Source: CAZZCP01 sp964653235 (lineage in GTDB: Bacteria; Bdellovibrionota; Bdellovibrionia; Bdellovibrionales; UBA840). From it: a stretch of 9,195 nucleotides of DNA. A program made the translations under genes and the position numbers. Below are positions 6,728 to 9,195 of this stretch, piece by piece (the stretch's first letter is position 1; every line of letters begins with the position of its first letter). Where the stretch lies: positions 1-9,195 of the forward strand of contig CAZZCP010000085.1 of the NCBI GenBank assembly GCA_964653235.1. Reading direction: 5' to 3'. The notes beneath the pieces were generated by a model. The model saw nothing but the letters and a program-made list of their open reading frames with translations, was not told where the DNA came from and ran no database searches.

Positions 6728-7743
6728 GTTCAAATTCGATCGGTTTGCAAAAAAGCAATTATAAAGGTTTAAAGTCAACCCTCTGTACAGGCTGCGGCCA
6801 TGATAGTATTACCAATCACATCATTTCGGCCTACTATGTATCTAATATTAAGCCTACCAGCGTTGCCAAGATGTCAGGGATTGGCTGCTCATCTAAAACT
6901 CCAGCTTATTTTATGAATCAAGCCCATGGCATAAATAGTTTGCATGGTCGAATGGCTCCGATGACCATAGGAGCTAAATGTGCCAATCGTGAACTAAATG
7001 TCATTGGAATCTCAGGCGATGGAGACTCAGCAAGTATTGGCTTGGGAGGCTTTTTGCATTTGATTCGCCGAAACCTTCCTTGTGTCTATTTGGTTTACAA
7101 CAATGGAGTTTACGGACTGACCAAAGGGCAATTTTCTGCCACTGCGAGCGAGGGAAGTACTTTAAAGACAGGTGAGGTCAATCCCTTTTATGAAATGGAC
7201 CTCTGCTCTTTAGCCATCAATGCTGGAGCTACCTTTGTGGCAAGGAGTTTCTCTGGAGACGCTAAGCAAGTTGTCCCGCTCCTTCAAGCAGCCATTCATC
7301 ACCGAGGCACAGCCTTTATTGATATCATTTCTCCCTGTATCACTTTTAACAACCACAGTGGTTCAACAAAAAGTTATGATTCGATGAAAGAGATGCGCTT
7401 AAATCTGAATGAACTCGGTTTGATTGAAGAAGGCCAAGAAATCGAAGTGGATTATGCTGAAGGTGAAGTTCAAGAAGTAAAAATGCATGATGGCTCAAAA
7501 CTTTTATTAAAAAAACTTCAATCTGATGCTCATGATGTGACCGACAGTCAAGCAGCTCTAAAAGCCATTCAAGATTCTCACAATCGAGAACAAATTTTAA
7601 CTGGTATGTTTTATCTCGATGAGAACAAAGACAATCTTCTAGAGTCGCTAAACCTACAAAAAGAGGCTTTGATCAAAGTAGATGAAAGTCTTTCACGCCC
7701 AAGCAAAGAAAAATTTGAAAAATTGATACAAAGCTACCGTTAG
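6724..7743 (+). CDS. korB: 2-oxoacid (2-oxoglutarate):ferredoxin oxidoreductase, beta subunit
   Basis: This is the thiamine diphosphate and [4Fe-4S]-binding beta subunit of the KorAB complex, cytoplasmic. In the 339-aa product, the cluster cysteines are Cys21 and Cys24 (CTGCGHD), Cys55 (GIGCSS) and Cys205 (SPCITFNNH). The TPP/Mg motif is GDGD (98-101) through NN (126-127), followed by YGLTKGQ (130-136). The C-terminal part (about 235-339), with EVDYAEGEVQEVKMHDGS and the TGMFYLDENKDNL segment, is typical of the longer KorB type seen with gamma-alpha fused KorA. The start ATG overlaps the korA stop (ATGA), with GGAG 5 bases upstream, showing translational coupling. It supplies succinyl-CoA and reduced ferredoxin to the TCA cycle, bypassing or complementing 2-oxoglutarate dehydrogenase. 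No ferredoxin gene is visible in the window. Confidence 0.93.
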   Translation: MSSNSIGLQKSNYKGLKSTLCTGCGHDSITNHIISAYYVSNIKPTSVAKMSGIGCSSKTPAYFMNQAHGINSLHGRMAPMTIGAKCANRELNVIGISGDGDSASIGLGGFLHLIRRNLPCVYLVYNNGVYGLTKGQFSATASEGSTLKTGEVNPFYEMDLCSLAINAGATFVARSFSGDAKQVVPLLQAAIHHRGTAFIDIISPCITFNNHSGSTKSYDSMKEMRLNLNELGLIEEGQEIEVDYAEGEVQEVKMHDGSKLLLKKLQSDAHDVTDSQAALKAIQDSHNREQILTGMFYLDENKDNLLESLNLQKEALIKVDESLSRPSKEKFEKLIQSYR

Positions 7744-7860
7744 ACTTTGGTTATTATGCGACCACATATTACGAAAGCTTTTTCAAGAGAACTGCAAGAT
7801 TTTCTAAGCCTAAATTAATACTGCTGAAATCCTCCCAACTCCATTAAACATATTTGCGAA

Positions 7861-7867
7861 GAGGAGG
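7861..7867 (+). promoter_or_regulatory. Strong Shine-Dalgarno (GAGGAGG) for the secreted protein gene
   Basis: GAGGAGG lies 4 bases before the ATG at 7872 and is the best ribosome-binding site in the window. It fixes the start of the secreted protein and suggests efficient translation. The 128-bp spacer after korB holds no obvious terminator, and no clear -35/-10 pair was picked. Confidence 0.8.
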
Positions 7868-7871
7868 ACTT

Positions 7872-9195
7872 ATGAAACTGTTAATTAGCGCATTGCTTTT
7901 ATGGCAAGCTACCGCTTGGGGACAAGCATTTTTTGAGAATCGATTTTTTAGAGAAACTTATGCAGATGTGACCGAAATTGCTTTCGGAGAAAATTATGCT
8001 GCAATTTCATTAAATGAAGACAATCACTACCGCTCGGAATATGGTGATTTTGGTGAATACGGAGTATCTCGAAATACTTTTGGAAACCGATTTTATGGAT
8101 ATAATCGTTTCGAAGGCACCAACAAAAGACTGGATAAGATTACACTCGAGATTGATACACCCACAGTTTTTCGTTTGCATCGACTGACCCTTCGTTTTCG
8201 TCAATGCCCTATTCGATATTACGATTTAGTCTATGGACAAACATTTGAATATTCTAATGATCCTGCAGAATACAGAGTGAGAGTTCAATCTCAATTCCGT
8301 GAGGGAAGAAATTGGCGAGATGCTGATGTATATTACGTGAATGCTGTTTTTGACATTCCCGAAGAATATCAAAACTGCCAAATTGAGAATTTACATATTG
8401 AGGGAAGCACGGGCAACGACTACAATTTCAGATTCAACGAAAACCAATATTCTCAGGTTGCGGTTCGTGCCCATTATACGGAGTCGTCTTTTCAAAGTGT
8501 TCGTTTCGTATACAACTATGGAACATGGATCAACAATAGTTACTCTTGGTATGATCTACCTCCATATTCACTTAGTGGATGTCCTTACGGTGTCTTTTCA
8601 TATTGGTACAATGATTTTTACTATTGTGGACCTTACTACTATACAAGAAGGCTTCGAAATGGTGTTTACGTATATTATAGACGCGGCCTAAGATTTTTCT
8701 CGAATGACTATTTTTTAGATACCTATGGCCGAAGAAGATACTATCGAGACTACTACCCAGCCCCCCACAGGGGAGGCTGGTACTACCGCAATCGCGCAGA
8801 ACAACGTAGAAACAGAAGACCTGAACCCATCTCAAGTCGAAGAAGAACTGGTCCTTCTCACATTAACAATGGCCATCAAAACCCAACTGGTCCTCGCGTA
8901 GTTCGTCGCCCTGATATATCAGGAGGAACCAATCGCCAAGATCCAAATGGAGGAAGAAGAGTAGAGCCTAGTCGCCCAGTAACGACTCGACCAGGAACTG
9001 GAGGAAACACCGGAGGAAACACCGGAGGAAACACCGGAGGGAACACAGGAAGAACCAATCGTCCTACGACACAAAACCCTCTCAATCCGAATGGAAATAC
9101 GCAAGTTCGAACACCTGGCAGTACAGGAACTAGACCTCAAACAGGAACTAGACCTCAAACAGGAACTAGACCTCAAACAGGAACTAGACCTCAAA
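7872..9195 (+). CDS. Exported Tyr/Arg-rich protein with repetitive Gly/Asn/Thr/Pro tail, unknown function (3' partial)
   Basis: The frame is open from the ATG to the window edge (441 codons plus one base), with no stop, so the C terminus is missing. Residues 1-19 form a signal peptide: Lys2, a hydrophobic core LLISALLL, and a probable signal peptidase I site after Ala19 (WGQA). Residues 20-225 look beta-rich and soluble, without a family I recognise. Residues 226-310 are extremely Tyr-rich (for example YNDFYYCGPYYYTRR and YYRRG). Residues 305-375 are Arg/Pro-rich. The end is low complexity: GGNT repeats (377-392) and TGTRPQ repeats from about 418. Cys112, Cys169, Cys237 and Cys252 could form two disulfides after export. 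No lipobox, anchor or catalytic motif is seen. It could be a surface, periplasmic or matrix protein; this is a guess. The gene stands 128 bp after korB and probably has its own promoter. Confidence 0.85.
   Translation, partial: MKLLISALLLWQATAWGQAFFENRFFRETYADVTEIAFGENYAAISLNEDNHYRSEYGDFGEYGVSRNTFGNRFYGYNRFEGTNKRLDKITLEIDTPTVFRLHRLTLRFRQCPIRYYDLVYGQTFEYSNDPAEYRVRVQSQFREGRNWRDADVYYVNAVFDIPEEYQNCQIENLHIEGSTGNDYNFRFNENQYSQVAVRAHYTESSFQSVRFVYNYGTWINNSYSWYDLPPYSLSGCPYGVFSYWYNDFYYCGPYYYTRRLRNGVYVYYRRGLRFFSNDYFLDTYGRRRYYRDYYPAPHRGGWYYRNRAEQRRNRRPEPISSRRRTGPSHINNGHQNPTGPRVVRRPDISGGTNRQDPNGGRRVEPSRPVTTRPGTGGNTGGNTGGNTGGNTGRTNRPTTQNPLNPNGNTQVRTPGSTGTRPQTGTRPQTGTRPQTGTRPQ
9000..9047 (+). repeat. 12-bp in-frame tandem repeat, four units (GGNT)
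   Basis: The unit GGAGGAAACACC occurs three times exactly (9000-9035), with a fourth diverged copy (9036-9047, two changes, both synonymous). Each unit encodes Gly-Gly-Asn-Thr in the secreted protein. The length is a multiple of three, so gain or loss keeps the frame. Confidence 0.95.
9123..9195 (+). repeat. 18-bp in-frame tandem repeat, at least four perfect units (TGTRPQ)
   Basis: The unit ACAGGAACTAGACCTCAA is present in four identical copies (9123-9140, 9141-9158, 9159-9176, 9177-9194), and the window ends one base into a possible fifth. Each encodes Thr-Gly-Thr-Arg-Pro-Gln. Identity at every base points to recent expansion. The true copy number is unknown because the sequence stops inside the array. 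Confidence 0.95.

Noticed and set aside
8341..8691. Plus-strand 116-codon ORF
   Set aside because: It lies entirely in another frame of the secreted protein gene, which has the signal peptide and strong ribosome-binding site.
8572..9194. Minus-strand ORFs with VFPP-type and SSCLR-type repeats
   Set aside because: These are antisense shadows of the GGNT and TGTRPQ repeats; short in-frame repeats without stops keep several frames open.
9000..9195. CRISPR array
   Set aside because: The repeats are contiguous, short, in frame and without spacers; they are coding tandem repeats.

Overview
The window reads as a single low-GC (roughly 40%) bacterial contig, probably from a Gram-negative Deltaproteobacteria/Bdellovibrionota-like organism. 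That placement is inference: it rests on the NtrC-type sigma-54 activator, the gene style and the Tyr/Arg-rich secreted protein, and no marker gene settles it. It contains seven complete or nearly complete protein genes, one secreted protein gene running off the right edge, one run of ten Ns, and several repeats. I see no rRNA, tRNA or CRISPR.

Layout. (1) 98-3105, plus strand: a tight three-gene cluster of a sigma-54-dependent response regulator, a CdsA-like phosphatidate cytidylyltransferase (3-bp gap) and a PlsC-like acyltransferase (4-bp overlap, TTG start). It pairs a two-component regulator with two membrane phospholipid enzymes. (2) 3102-4202, minus strand: an RNA m5U methyltransferase of the RlmC/RlmD/TrmA family with the Fe-S cysteine pattern and no TRAM domain, convergent with the acyltransferase and sharing its stop region. 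(3) 4203-4552: a 350-bp divergent intergenic region carrying a 173-bp candidate MITE with perfect 22-bp terminal inverted repeats and flanking TA dinucleotides. A 37-bp piece of a second copy lies at the extreme left edge (1-37). (4) 4553-7743, plus strand: a small XRE/HTH regulator, then the two subunits of a 2-oxoacid (probably 2-oxoglutarate):ferredoxin oxidoreductase, korA (gamma-alpha fusion) and korB, overlapping by 4 bp. The ten Ns lie inside korA and break its frame. The reading frames on both sides imply a true gap length that is a multiple of 3, most likely about one codon, so korA is probably intact. (5) 7872-9195+: an exported, Tyr/Arg-rich protein of unknown function with a strong ribosome-binding site, a signal peptide, four cysteines and a low-complexity tail made of 12-bp (GGNT) and 18-bp (TGTRPQ) tandem repeats, cut by the window edge inside the last repeat.

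Both window ends fall in repeats, as expected of a short-read contig that stopped at repeats. The KorAB pair would feed the TCA cycle with succinyl-CoA and reduced ferredoxin. The CdsA/PlsC pair would make or remodel phosphatidic acid and CDP-diacylglycerol. No complete new defence or mobile system is visible. The most unusual items are the MITE-like element, the regulator-lipid operon and the repeat-tailed secreted protein.
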